From positions 1-64,000 of the forward strand of contig NZ_CALTTX010000009.1 in assembly GCF_943912325.1 (NCBI RefSeq): a DNA stretch of 64,000 bases, read 5' to 3'. This stretch comes from an uncultured Microbacterium sp. (GTDB taxonomy: Bacteria; Actinomycetota; Actinomycetes; Actinomycetales; Microbacteriaceae). Positions 16,761 through 25,351 of this stretch are shown here, piece after piece (positions within the stretch are counted from its first letter, which is position 1; each line of letters opens with the position of its first letter). The notes beneath the pieces are model-generated. The model had not been told where the DNA came from and ran no database searches. It saw nothing but the letters and a program-made list of their open reading frames with translations. The position numbers and the translations under genes were made by a program.

Positions 16761-18761
16761 TCACCCGGTCGGCAGGTACCGCGACCACCAGTCGAGCACG
16801 GCTTCGAACCGTTCGACGCGGTGGCGCGGGCTTCCCGCCCGGGTGAGTTCGTGGTTTTCGCCGGGGAAGACGAGCATCTCGGCATCCACACCCTGCCTCT
16901 TCAACGCCGTGTAGTAGCGCGTCGCCTGCTCGAGCGGGCACCGGAAATCGAGCTCGCTGTGGACGACGAGCGTGGGCGTGCGCACGAGCGACACCGCCGC
17001 CATGGGGCTCTGCGCCTCGATCTCGACCGGGTCGACGCCGACGTATTCGTCACCGAAGAACGAACCGATGTCGCTCGTGCCCGCAAATGACACCGGGTCG
17101 AGAAACCCGCGCTCGACGATCGCTGCGGCGAACCGGTGGTCGTGAGCGATCGTCCACGCCGTGAGGTACCCGCCGTACGAGCCACCCATGACTCCGACGC
17201 GCGATCCATCGAGACGCGAATCGGCCTCGATTGCCGCGTCCAAGAAGTCGATGACATCGGCGAAGTCGACAGTGCCCATGCGATGACGGATGCTGCGACC
17301 ATGCGCGCGACCGTATCCCGCCGATCCGCGGGGGTTGGCGTAGACCACGGCGTAGCCAGCAGCCACGAGCACCTGGGTCTCGTCGAACAGGTGCACGCCG
17401 TAGTGCGCGTAGGGCCCGCCGTGGATCTGCAGGATGACGGGGAACGGGCCTTCTCCCTCGGGAACCGCGACCCAGCCGTGCACGGGGTATCCGTCGCGCC
17501 CGGCGACCTCGCGCTCAGACGGGATCGCCGCGATCGGGGTTCGACCGAGCGCCGTGATTCGGCGACCCACGCCCTCGCCTGAGAAGCGAACGAGCTCGAG
17601 CTCGCCGAATGAGGTCACGTCGGCGACCGCTGCGACGATCGTCGCGCCATCACGCGTCGCCGCGTGCCCCGTGACCTCGACGTCGTCGCGAAGCACCTCG
17701 ATCGCGCCGTCGGCTGTGACGCGGATGAGCTGCACCCGCCCACGCGTTCGACTCTGCGCGAGGAAGGATCCATCGGCGAGTGCCGTGACGTGGCTACCAG
17801 GATCGCCGAGGTCGATCGTCTCGGGATCGGTGAGCGGAATCCATGCGCCGTCGCGCCGCACATGCAGCCCGATACAGGCTGCGACGAAGTCCGTGCCGCT
17901 GTCCCCCACCGAGGAGGCGAGGAGCGCGAGGTCGCCCGCAGGCGTGACGATCAGATCATCGACGGTGAGGTTCGCATCGCGATCGACGACGACGCGCTCG
18001 CTCGCGCCCGCGGCATCCAGAGACACCTCCACGACGCGCGAACGCAAGTCGGCGCGGTCACGCTCGATCTCGCTCACCAACGCGAACAGGCCGTGCCCAT
18101 CGGCGGCAAAGACGGGCGAGCCATACGAGAGCTCGCCCGAGGTCAACGCGCGCGCCTCGTTGGGCACCACACGCGCTGTCGGCGCGGGTGCGCCCTCGGG
18201 CCGCACCGCCGGGGCAGGCGAGACGAGCGGCTCGGCATCGAGATCGGGCGTGTCGACAACGAAAAGATGGGTCGGGCGATCCACGATGTAGCCCGCGCCA
18301 TTCGCGTGCCACCGAATGCCCGTGATCCGCCGGGGCGATTCCGCGTCGGGTCCGAGCCCGTCGACATCGCCGTAGCGACCCCGCTCCCCTACGGGTGAGA
18401 CGAACACGAGCGAGCCACCGTCGGGCGCCCACGCGAACGACATGACGCCGAGGGCACGATCGGTGACCTGCACGGGTTCGCCGCCCGAGGCCTCGACGAC
18501 GAATAGCTGCGTGCGGCCGTCTGTGTCGGGGCGCAAGAATCCCACGACGTCGCCGCTCGGCGACAGCTGCGGCGCACGGTCGCCCGAGCCGCGTGTGAGC
18601 GGGCGCGGGCTCCCCGCGGGCAGATCGACGCGCCACAGCCTGCTGAGTGAGCGGTTGGCCTCGATCGAGGGCCGCGACGTCGCAAAGATCGCGAACGCGC
18701 CGTCGGGTGCGATCGTCGGCCGTCCGACCTGGACGAGGGTTTCGATGTCGGTGGGGCGCAT
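16761..18761 (-). CDS. S9 family serine peptidase (prolyl oligopeptidase/acylaminoacyl type)
   Basis: A 666-residue cytoplasmic peptidase. The N-terminal two-thirds is a WD40-like beta-propeller (repeated D-G-x-x-I/L-F/V-V blades, e.g. SPSGDVVGFLRPDTDG), which admits short peptides. The C-terminal alpha/beta hydrolase carries the triad: Ser528 in GGSYGGYL, Asp605 in HSELDFRCP and His637 in GENHEL. The start at 18761 immediately gives a propeller-like N-terminus. It follows the SDR gene by 20 nt on the same strand and is probably cotranscribed with it. Confidence 0.9.
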   Translation of the reverse strand: MRPTDIETLVQVGRPTIAPDGAFAIFATSRPSIEANRSLSRLWRVDLPAGSPRPLTRGSGDRAPQLSPSGDVVGFLRPDTDGRTQLFVVEASGGEPVQVTDRALGVMSFAWAPDGGSLVFVSPVGERGRYGDVDGLGPDAESPRRITGIRWHANGAGYIVDRPTHLFVVDTPDLDAEPLVSPAPAVRPEGAPAPTARVVPNEARALTSGELSYGSPVFAADGHGLFALVSEIERDRADLRSRVVEVSLDAAGASERVVVDRDANLTVDDLIVTPAGDLALLASSVGDSGTDFVAACIGLHVRRDGAWIPLTDPETIDLGDPGSHVTALADGSFLAQSRTRGRVQLIRVTADGAIEVLRDDVEVTGHAATRDGATIVAAVADVTSFGELELVRFSGEGVGRRITALGRTPIAAIPSEREVAGRDGYPVHGWVAVPEGEGPFPVILQIHGGPYAHYGVHLFDETQVLVAAGYAVVYANPRGSAGYGRAHGRSIRHRMGTVDFADVIDFLDAAIEADSRLDGSRVGVMGGSYGGYLTAWTIAHDHRFAAAIVERGFLDPVSFAGTSDIGSFFGDEYVGVDPVEIEAQSPMAAVSLVRTPTLVVHSELDFRCPLEQATRYYTALKRQGVDAEMLVFPGENHELTRAGSPRHRVERFEAVLDWWSRYLPTG

Positions 18762-18781
18762 GATCGGGGGGCGACCGGTGC

Positions 18782-19549
18782 TCAGGCGAAATCGGACGCG
18801 TCGCCGACGAGCCGCAGATTCTCTGCCGGCACGGGGTCGACGGCTGCCAGAGCGACCTCTGCGGCGAACTCGGCCACGTTGTAGAGACGGCCGGCGCCCT
18901 CGCGGCGCTGCTGGATCGCGCCGGGGTTCGCGCGCTCGAGCAGGGTCGCCGTGATCGTGCCTTCGATCATGTCGCCCGAGACGACCGTGAACCCGATCCC
19001 CCGCTCGGCGAGCTCGGGGATGCGCTCGCGGAGGGCGTCCTCCCCCGCACGCTTGGACCGGGCGACCGCCTCGTATTCGGGCATCGTCGGCACGGTCGCG
19101 ATGAAGTGGGCCTGGTGGCTCGTGACGAACACGACCCGCGCGCCGTCGCCGAGCAGCGGCAGCGCGTGCTCGAGCACCGAGAGCTGCGCGTCGCGATTGA
19201 GCGTCAGCGCATAATCTTCGGCCATGCCGCCTTCCATGCCGCCCGAAGCGTTGAGCACGAGCACGTCGAGTCCGCCGTACTCGCGGGCGATCTCGTCGAA
19301 CATGGCGGCGACGGATGCCTCGTCGGTGAGGTCCGCGCCGATGACGAGCGCGCGCACACCGAGACCGCGCACCTCGTCCGCGAGCTTCGCCGCCCGCGGT
19401 GCCTTGTTGCGGAAGTTGATCACGACGTCGGCGCCTGCCTGCGCAAAGTAGCGCACAGTGTCCGCGCCGATACCGCGCGACGAACCCGTGACGAGCACGC
19501 GCTTTCCTGTGAGGGATCCGGGTGCCAGGGGGGTCAGTTCGTCGGTCAC
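18782..19549 (-). CDS. Short-chain dehydrogenase/reductase
   Basis: A 255-residue Rossmann-fold oxidoreductase using NAD(P)H. The nucleotide-binding motif is VTGSSRGIGADT (about residues 21-32), then VLNASGG in place of NNAG. The active-site region reads PEYEAVARSKRAGED, where Lys is seven rather than four residues after Tyr, so the classical YxxxK spacing is not met. GTG start with AGGAGT 8 nt upstream. The substrate is unknown. Operon partner: the S9 peptidase. Confidence 0.85.
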   Translation of the reverse strand: MTDELTPLAPGSLTGKRVLVTGSSRGIGADTVRYFAQAGADVVINFRNKAPRAAKLADEVRGLGVRALVIGADLTDEASVAAMFDEIAREYGGLDVLVLNASGGMEGGMAEDYALTLNRDAQLSVLEHALPLLGDGARVVFVTSHQAHFIATVPTMPEYEAVARSKRAGEDALRERIPELAERGIGFTVVSGDMIEGTITATLLERANPGAIQQRREGAGRLYNVAEFAAEVALAAVDPVPAENLRLVGDASDFA

Positions 19550-19659
19550 GGGTACTCCTTGTCTGCCAGCAACGTGTCAGTCCAGCGACGACGAGTGTCG
19601 TGCGGGAGTCGCTGTCTCTGCCGCGTCGAGGCTATCAACCGTCGGTACCCTCTCGCTGC

Positions 19660-19665
19660 TATCGT
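19660..19665 (+). promoter_or_regulatory. -10 element, leaderless promoter of GDPD gene
   Basis: TATCGT lies 7 nt before the ATG at 19673. Confidence 0.5.
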
Positions 19666-19672
19666 CACCGGC

Positions 19673-20482
19673 ATGACCCACCCCTACCTCGCTGGCGCTC
19701 GTCCTCGCGTGCTCGCGCATCGCGGGCTCGTCACGCCGCAGGCCGCCGGCGAGGGAGTGCTCGAGAACTCGATCGCGGCGTTCGCTGCGGCGCATGCCGC
19801 CGGGGTGACGTATGTCGAGACGGATGCTCGGTCGACAAGCGATGGCGTCGCGGTGCTCTTTCACGACGAGAGCCTCGAGCGCGTGTTCGGCGACGGGCGC
19901 CGCGTCGGCGATATCCGCTTGAGCGAACTGGAGCGGCTCTTCGCGACGCGCGGCGGCTTGGCGACTCTCTCGGATGCCCTCGCCACCTTCCCCACGCTGC
20001 GCTTCAATGTCGACGTCAAGAGCGCCGACGCCGTCGTCCCCGTTGCACGCGCGGTCGCGGCGGCACCCGAGCGCGTGCTTGTGACGAGCTTCGACGATGG
20101 TCGCCGGCGGGCGACGCTCGAGCACATTCGAGACCTCGCCCCGAGGCACCCGTCTTCGCATCCGACCCTCCCCGCGCAATCCGCAGGAATGGGCGTCATC
20201 GCGCGCTTCTGGCTCACGGGGCTCATCCCTGTGCCGGGATTGCGTGACGCAATCGCACGTCGCGTGCTCGCGGGGATCGACGCTCTGCAGGTTCCCGAGC
20301 GCGCGGGAGTCGTGCGACTGGTCACGCGCGGCTTCGTGCGGCGCGCCCACCGCGCGGGCGTCGAGGTTCACGTCTGGACCGTCAACGACACCGCCGACAT
20401 GACCCGCCTTGTGGCGCTCGGCGTCGACGGAGTCGTGACCGATCGAGCCGACCGCGCGATCGCCGTCCTCGCCCGCCGTTGA
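19673..20482 (+). CDS. Glycerophosphodiester phosphodiesterase family protein
   Basis: A 269-residue TIM-barrel enzyme hydrolysing glycerophosphodiesters to glycerol-3-phosphate and an alcohol. It shows the AHRG motif near residue 16, ENSIAAF, YVETDARSTSDGVAVLFHDESLERV (metal ligands Glu-x-Asp, catalytic His-Asp), and at the C-terminus VHVWTVNDTADM with LGVDGVVTDR. No signal peptide is present, so it is cytoplasmic and likely recycles deacylated phospholipid head groups. The ATG at 19673 has a leaderless promoter. Confidence 0.9.
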   Translation: MTHPYLAGARPRVLAHRGLVTPQAAGEGVLENSIAAFAAAHAAGVTYVETDARSTSDGVAVLFHDESLERVFGDGRRVGDIRLSELERLFATRGGLATLSDALATFPTLRFNVDVKSADAVVPVARAVAAAPERVLVTSFDDGRRRATLEHIRDLAPRHPSSHPTLPAQSAGMGVIARFWLTGLIPVPGLRDAIARRVLAGIDALQVPERAGVVRLVTRGFVRRAHRAGVEVHVWTVNDTADMTRLVALGVDGVVTDRADRAIAVLARR

Positions 20483-20534
20483 GCGCGCGCACGGCTGTGC
20501 GTTGACTGGGAAACCCTCGTCATTCCGCGCCGCT

Positions 20535-20561
20535 GGGATGAAGCGTCCAGGTGATGACGTT
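20535..20561 (+). promoter_or_regulatory. Putative ECF sigma (SigR/SigH-like) promoter of rbpA
   Basis: GGGAT (20535-20539), 19 nt, then GTT (20559-20561) resembles the GGAAT-N18/19-GTT disulfide-stress promoter that drives rbpA in Streptomyces. TTATAC overlaps the -10 part. A TTGACT at 20502 has no matching -10. Confidence 0.4.
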
Positions 20562-20582
20562 ATACCGGAGGTAGGAAGTTCT

Positions 20583-20602
20583 GCCCTCGATAACCCGAGG
20601 GC
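20583..20602 (+). promoter_or_regulatory. Leader hairpin 1 of rbpA
   Basis: GCCCTCG-ATAACC-CGAGGGC is a perfect 7-bp stem with a 6-nt loop in the rbpA 5' leader. Confidence 0.55.
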
Positions 20603-20617
20603 GGATGAGCACCCGAT

Positions 20618-20633
20618 ATCGGCTACAGCCGAT
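20618..20633 (+). promoter_or_regulatory. Leader hairpin 2 of rbpA (inverted repeat)
   Basis: ATCGGCT-AC-AGCCGAT is a perfect 7-2-7 inverted repeat 15 nt after leader hairpin 1. It may be a DNA operator rather than an RNA stem because the loop is only 2 nt. Confidence 0.5.
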
Positions 20634-20773
20634 CGACGGCATCACACAGCTACGCGACACGCCCCCCAACGAACCGCGCAGATCTGACGGTCCCGCAGAC
20701 GCCCGCGCGCGAGCGCATGAGCGACAACGGAACCCATCCACACACAGTCGACGACAGCGGAGGAGACCACACA

Positions 20774-21157
20774 ATGGCAGACCGCAGCCTGCGAGGCATG
20801 CGCCTCGGATCACAAAGCATGCAGACCGAAGACGGAGTCGTCTTCATGGAGCGCGCGAAGCACACCTACGTGTGCACGCAGTGCGGCCGCGAAACCGTCA
20901 TGCCGTTCGCTGCTGACGCCGAAGCCCCCGAGACGTGGGAGTGCCGCACGTGCGGTGCCGAAGCCACGCTTCAGGTCGACGGCGCGTCGGTCGAAGTCGA
21001 CCACAGCGGTGACAAGGCCGCACGCACGCACTGGGACATGCTGCTCGAGCGTCGTTCGCGCGCCGAGCTCGAAGAGCTGCTCGAGGAGCGCATGGCGTAC
21101 TTGCGTTCGCGGCGTGGCGCGGGTGAGAACCCCGACGACATGCTGCTCGGCGCCTGA
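20774..21157 (+). CDS. rbpA: RNA polymerase-binding protein RbpA
   Basis: The actinobacterial transcription activator that binds the housekeeping sigma factor and stabilises the open complex. The 127-residue protein begins MADRSLRGMRLGSQSMQTED. It has the central zinc-ribbon-like part with CTQCGRET and CRTCGAE, then a basic linker, and ends with the sigma-interacting C-terminal helices (THWDMLLERRS...ERMAYLRSRRG). ATG 20774 has GGAGGAG about 9 nt upstream; a longer upstream frame does not resemble the family. The leader of roughly 200 nt contains two inverted repeats. Confidence 0.95.
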   Translation: MADRSLRGMRLGSQSMQTEDGVVFMERAKHTYVCTQCGRETVMPFAADAEAPETWECRTCGAEATLQVDGASVEVDHSGDKAARTHWDMLLERRSRAELEELLEERMAYLRSRRGAGENPDDMLLGA

Positions 21158-21188
21158 CGCCCGAACCGCCTGACACCAGAATCACCCC

Positions 21189-21228
21189 GAACGGGGCGCC
21201 CCGGCATCACGCCGTGGGCGCCCCGTTC
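21189..21228. terminator. Strong bidirectional hairpin, overlaps lnt 3' end
   Basis: Perfect 12-bp arms GAACGGGGCGCC (21189-21200) and its complement (21217-21228), with a 16-nt loop. The distal arm lies within the last codons and stop of lnt, so it terminates rbpA from one side and lnt from the other. Confidence 0.8.
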
Positions 21229-22853
21229 GTCGTTGGTGAGGCATCCGGCGCTTCGTCATCGCGGCGGGCCGCGCGTCGCGCGAAGCCCGCGAGCACGAGA
21301 AGCGCGAGCGCACTCCCCCACAGCAACACGGCGTTGACGCCCGGTCCGACGAGGACCGCGGGCGTGAGGCCCGTACGCAGCTCGACGTCGACGATCATGG
21401 CGCCGGGCTCATCGATCGGAATCGACTGCAGCGTCGCCCCGTCTGGCGCGATCACTTGGCTCTCGCCCACGGTCGAGAGGTTGATCACGGTGCGGCCCGT
21501 CTCGATCGCCCGCATGCGCGCGAAGGCGAGCTGCTGCTGATTCTCGGCGGTGCCCCGAAAATCGGCGTTGTTGGTCTGGAACGCGTAGAACTCCGCTCCC
21601 CCGCGCGCTCCCTCCCAGATGACGTCGTCGTAGATGACGTCGAAGCAGATCGCGAGGCCGACCCGCACCCCGTCGACGTTCATGAGGGGTGCGTTGGTGC
21701 CGTGCGTGTACTCGCGTTGGATCAGGTCGATCAGATCGGGCGCGAAGGCGCGGAAGAACGACCGATCGGGCACGTACTCGCCGAACGGAACGGGTTCGCG
21801 CTTGTCGTGGATCTGAAGCGGGTTGTCGGCACCGTCCTGCCAGAGCATCGACGTGTTGAAGTAGCGGTCGCCCCGCGCCGTCGCGGCGTTGACGAGCAGC
21901 GGAGCGTCAAGGGCACGCGAGAGCGCGTCGAGCGTCGCCGCGGTCGCCGTGCGGTGCGTCGGATCGGAATCGATCCCGCCCTCGGGCCACAGCACGAGCT
22001 GCACGCCCTGACCGGCGAGCGGGGCCGACGCGTTCACTTGCGCTCGCAGCACATCGTTTTGCGCCCGCTCGTCGAAGTACCCCGTCGGCCCGTCGCCCTG
22101 CACGGCGCCAACGCGATACGTGCCGGCAGGAGTCGTCGGGAACGCGGGCAGAGTAGCGAGCACGATGATCGCGATGAGTGCGGGGACGGATGCCGAGACG
22201 GGCCGCCCGCGGCGCAGGAGCAGCCACCCCACGAGCGCCGCAACGGCGAACACGACGATGAAACCGAGGCCCGTCACCGAGGTCCACGAGGCGAGCCGCG
22301 CGAGGGGACTCTCGGACAGCGCCATGCCGACGCGCGCCCACGGGAACCCGCTGTAGGGGAACGAGCCGAGCACGAGTTCGCGGAGCATCCACGCGGCGGC
22401 GACGGCCGAGGCGGTGAGCGTAACGAGTGCGGGTGTGGGGGCACGTCGGAAGACACGGATGCTGAAGCGCCACGCCCACACCACGAGAATCGAGCCGCCC
22501 GCCCACAGCAGGGATTCGAGGGCCGCGAGCGCGATCCACGGCAGCGGCCCGAGATAGCGAGCCGCCCACTCGACGAGCGGAAAGTAGAGCGCCGCACCCG
22601 TTGCGAGACCGACGAGGAACGCACCCCCGGCCGAGCGACCGATCAGCGAGAGAAGAGACAGGGCGATCCCGACGAAAAGTAACGGCCACCATCCCGTCGC
22701 GGGGTAAGCGAGCCAGAGCGCGATACCGGCGAGTACCGCAACCGGGACCCCTGCCCACAGCGGAACCAGGACGCGACCGCGGCGATGCTTCCGCACATCG
22801 GCGCGAGCGGTGCGCGATGCACGGCGCTCGGTCGGCTCTGCCATGCGTGTCAT
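21207..22853 (-). CDS. lnt: Apolipoprotein N-acyltransferase
   Basis: Membrane enzyme that N-acylates the diacylglyceryl-Cys of lipoproteins; relevant to the several lipoproteins in this window. The 548-residue protein has a basic N-terminus, about seven membrane segments, then a CN-hydrolase domain with the triad Glu291 (LVLWPEGG), Lys351 (HDKREPVPFGEY) and Cys403 (AICFDVIYDD), followed by a last C-terminal helix. The start at 22853 is set by a 4-nt ATGA overlap with helY; in-frame sequence further upstream runs through helY antisense-like residues and is not used. Confidence 0.92.
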   Translation of the reverse strand: MTRMAEPTERRASRTARADVRKHRRGRVLVPLWAGVPVAVLAGIALWLAYPATGWWPLLFVGIALSLLSLIGRSAGGAFLVGLATGAALYFPLVEWAARYLGPLPWIALAALESLLWAGGSILVVWAWRFSIRVFRRAPTPALVTLTASAVAAAWMLRELVLGSFPYSGFPWARVGMALSESPLARLASWTSVTGLGFIVVFAVAALVGWLLLRRGRPVSASVPALIAIIVLATLPAFPTTPAGTYRVGAVQGDGPTGYFDERAQNDVLRAQVNASAPLAGQGVQLVLWPEGGIDSDPTHRTATAATLDALSRALDAPLLVNAATARGDRYFNTSMLWQDGADNPLQIHDKREPVPFGEYVPDRSFFRAFAPDLIDLIQREYTHGTNAPLMNVDGVRVGLAICFDVIYDDVIWEGARGGAEFYAFQTNNADFRGTAENQQQLAFARMRAIETGRTVINLSTVGESQVIAPDGATLQSIPIDEPGAMIVDVELRTGLTPAVLVGPGVNAVLLWGSALALLVLAGFARRAARRDDEAPDASPTTNGAPTA

Positions 22854-25351
22854 GGTGCGCCGTCGACGACGATTCCTCGACGCATGCCGTCGAGGGCCTG
22901 CCGCGCGACACCCGCGAGCGGCTGGTCGGCGACGATCGAGAGTTGATCGAGCAAGTCGATCGTCTGCTTGCACCACCGCACGAAATCTCCCGCGGGAAGG
23001 TCGGCCTGCTCGAGCACGCGATCGAGCGGAATGCCGCGCACCCACGACGCGATCGCTTGCGCGAGCCCCGGTTCGAGCCGCTCGGTGCCCGCGAGCCCGT
23101 GCTCCTGTTCGACGTCGTCGAGCGCCGCCCAGACGTCTTCCGTCGCGCTCAAGGCTTCGCGGAATCGCCCGCGCGGCAGACCGTGCTCGCCGACACCGTG
23201 CGCGTCGCGTCGCGGTTCGTAGACGAGGCAACTCGCGAGAGCCGCGAGAGACGCGGCATCCAATCCGTTCCACAGACCGCGCCGCATGCACTCGGCCACG
23301 AGCAGGTCACGCTCACCGTAGATGCGCCGCATCGTGCGGCCGGCGGGCGTGAGCACCGTGCGGCCCTCGGCGTCGTCGGTGACGTACTCGAGCACGCGTA
23401 ACACCGCGATGACGCTGTCGAACTGGCGTGCGACGGTGCCCGTGCGCGACTCGACCTGACGGCGGAGCTTCTCGACGCGGCGCCGCAGCTTCCAGTACCG
23501 CTCGCCCCAGCGTGCGTGCGCCTCGCGGTCAGGGCACGAGTGGCAGGGGTGGCGGTTGATCGCGCGCCGCACGGCGTCGATGCGGGCGAGCCGCTCGCGA
23601 CGGATGCGCTCGGTCGCACCTCGATCGGCGCGGTTCTGCCTCTCGAGATCGCTCAATTCGCGGCGGAGCGCCGAATACTCGGTGAAGTCGCCACGATCGC
23701 ACGTCATCGACTTCTCGTAGCCGGCGAGGGATGCCTCCTGCTCGGCGATCTCGCGGGCGAGGCCAACGACCGAACGATCAGCCTGGAACTGGGCGAACGA
23801 CGACTCGAGCAGCTCGCGAGCACGCGCGCGACCGAACTGGTCGATGAGGTTGACGGCCATGTTGTAGGTCGGGCGGAAGCTCGAGTGCAGCGGGTAGGTG
23901 CGCCGCGAAGCGAGCGAGGCGACCTGCGCGGGATCAAGACCCTCGGTCCACTGGATGACGGCGTGGCCCTCGACGTCGATTCCGCGGCGCCCTGCGCGAC
24001 CGGTCAGCTGGGTGTACTCCCCCGCCGTGATCGCGACGCGTGCCTCGCCGTTGAACTTCTCGAGCTTCTCGAGCACGACCGTACGTGCAGGCATGTTGAT
24101 GCCGAGCGCGAGCGTCTCGGTAGCGAACACGGCCTTCACCAGCTTGCGCTGGAAGAGCTCCTCGACGACCTCTTTGAACGCCGGCAGCAGGCCCGCGTGG
24201 TGCGCCGCAAAACCGCGCTCGAGGTCTTCGAGCCACCGCCAGTACTCAAGCACGGCGAGATCCTCGTCGGGGAGCTGGCGGGCCCGTGCCTCGGCGACGC
24301 GACGGATCTCGTCGCGTTCCTCGGGGGTGGTCAGGCGAATTCCCGAGCGCCGGCACTGCATGACCGCTTGGTCGCAGCCCTTGCGGCTGAAGATGAAGAA
24401 GATCGCCGGCAACAGTCCGTCGCGCCGCAACAGCTCGACGACGTCGGGGCGATCGAGGCGTTCGATCCGCCGAGCGTTGCCCTGCCGCCCGCTGCCGTCG
24501 TACCTCGCGCGCTTGGCGGGGCGGAAGTTCGCCTGGCGACCCGCGTTGCGTTCGGAACGGTACGCGGTCGCGCGTCGATTGTTCTCGAACGATGCGGAGC
24601 CGTCACCACCCCGCAAGCGCGCGAGCTCGCGGTTCACCTCGGCCGTCGCGACCCCCGAGCGCTCGTCGAACAGCGGCAGCAGGTCGCCGCGCACGAGCAC
24701 GTGCTGTTCGAGAGGAACGGGCCGGGTTTCCGAGACGATAACGGCTGTGTCACCGCGTACCGTGTCGAGCCAGTCGCCGAACTCCTCGGCGTTCGACACC
24801 GTGGCCGACAGCGCCACCATCCGCACCGTCTGCGGCAAGTGGATGATGACCTCCTCCCACACCGGCCCGCGGAACCGATCGGCGAGGTAGTGCACTTCGT
24901 CCATCACGACGTATTGCAGATCGGTCAGCGCCGACGATCCGCCGTACAGCATGTTCCGTAGCACTTCGGTCGTCATCACGACGACGCGCGCGTTCGCGTT
25001 GATGCTGACGTCGCCCGTAAGCAGACCAACCGACTCGACGCCGTACACGGCCTGCAGCTCGCGGAACTTCTGGTTCGACAGCGCTTTCATCGGCGTCGTA
25101 TAGAACGCCTTGCCCCGCGGCGTCGACATCGCCAGCGACACGGCGAACTCGCCCACGATGGTCTTTCCAGCGCCGGTGGGTGCCGCGACCAGCACGGATC
25201 GACCATCCTCGAGCGCGTGGCATCCCGCTCGCTGAAAGGGATCAAGATCGAACGGCTGCGCGGCAGCGAACGCCGCCGTCAACGGATGAGCAGCGAGTGC
25301 GGATGCCTCGGCGTACCGTTCTGCCGGAGTGCCGTCGCGGCCCGCACTCAT
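22850..25351 (-). CDS. helY: Ski2-like DEAD/DEAH-box helicase HelY
   Basis: An 833-residue ATP-dependent RNA helicase of the Ski2/Mtr4 class. Visible are Walker A APTGAGKTIVGEF (about residue 55), DEVHYL (about 155), SATVSNAEEF, the motif IV-VI region with LGINMPARTVVLE and QLTGRAGRRGID, and a C-terminal DSHCT domain. A cysteine/histidine pair (HPCHSCPDREAH) lies in the arch-like insertion. It overlaps tatC upstream and lnt downstream by 4 nt each. The order tatA-tatC-helY is standard in actinobacteria. Confidence 0.93.
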   Translation of the reverse strand: MSAGRDGTPAERYAEASALAAHPLTAAFAAAQPFDLDPFQRAGCHALEDGRSVLVAAPTGAGKTIVGEFAVSLAMSTPRGKAFYTTPMKALSNQKFRELQAVYGVESVGLLTGDVSINANARVVVMTTEVLRNMLYGGSSALTDLQYVVMDEVHYLADRFRGPVWEEVIIHLPQTVRMVALSATVSNAEEFGDWLDTVRGDTAVIVSETRPVPLEQHVLVRGDLLPLFDERSGVATAEVNRELARLRGGDGSASFENNRRATAYRSERNAGRQANFRPAKRARYDGSGRQGNARRIERLDRPDVVELLRRDGLLPAIFFIFSRKGCDQAVMQCRRSGIRLTTPEERDEIRRVAEARARQLPDEDLAVLEYWRWLEDLERGFAAHHAGLLPAFKEVVEELFQRKLVKAVFATETLALGINMPARTVVLEKLEKFNGEARVAITAGEYTQLTGRAGRRGIDVEGHAVIQWTEGLDPAQVASLASRRTYPLHSSFRPTYNMAVNLIDQFGRARARELLESSFAQFQADRSVVGLAREIAEQEASLAGYEKSMTCDRGDFTEYSALRRELSDLERQNRADRGATERIRRERLARIDAVRRAINRHPCHSCPDREAHARWGERYWKLRRRVEKLRRQVESRTGTVARQFDSVIAVLRVLEYVTDDAEGRTVLTPAGRTMRRIYGERDLLVAECMRRGLWNGLDAASLAALASCLVYEPRRDAHGVGEHGLPRGRFREALSATEDVWAALDDVEQEHGLAGTERLEPGLAQAIASWVRGIPLDRVLEQADLPAGDFVRWCKQTIDLLDQLSIVADQPLAGVARQALDGMRRGIVVDGAP

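Noticed and set aside
22854..23291. Extension of lnt upstream of 22853
   Set aside because: It is antisense-like, Arg-rich sequence inside helY; the ATGA overlap gives a natural start.
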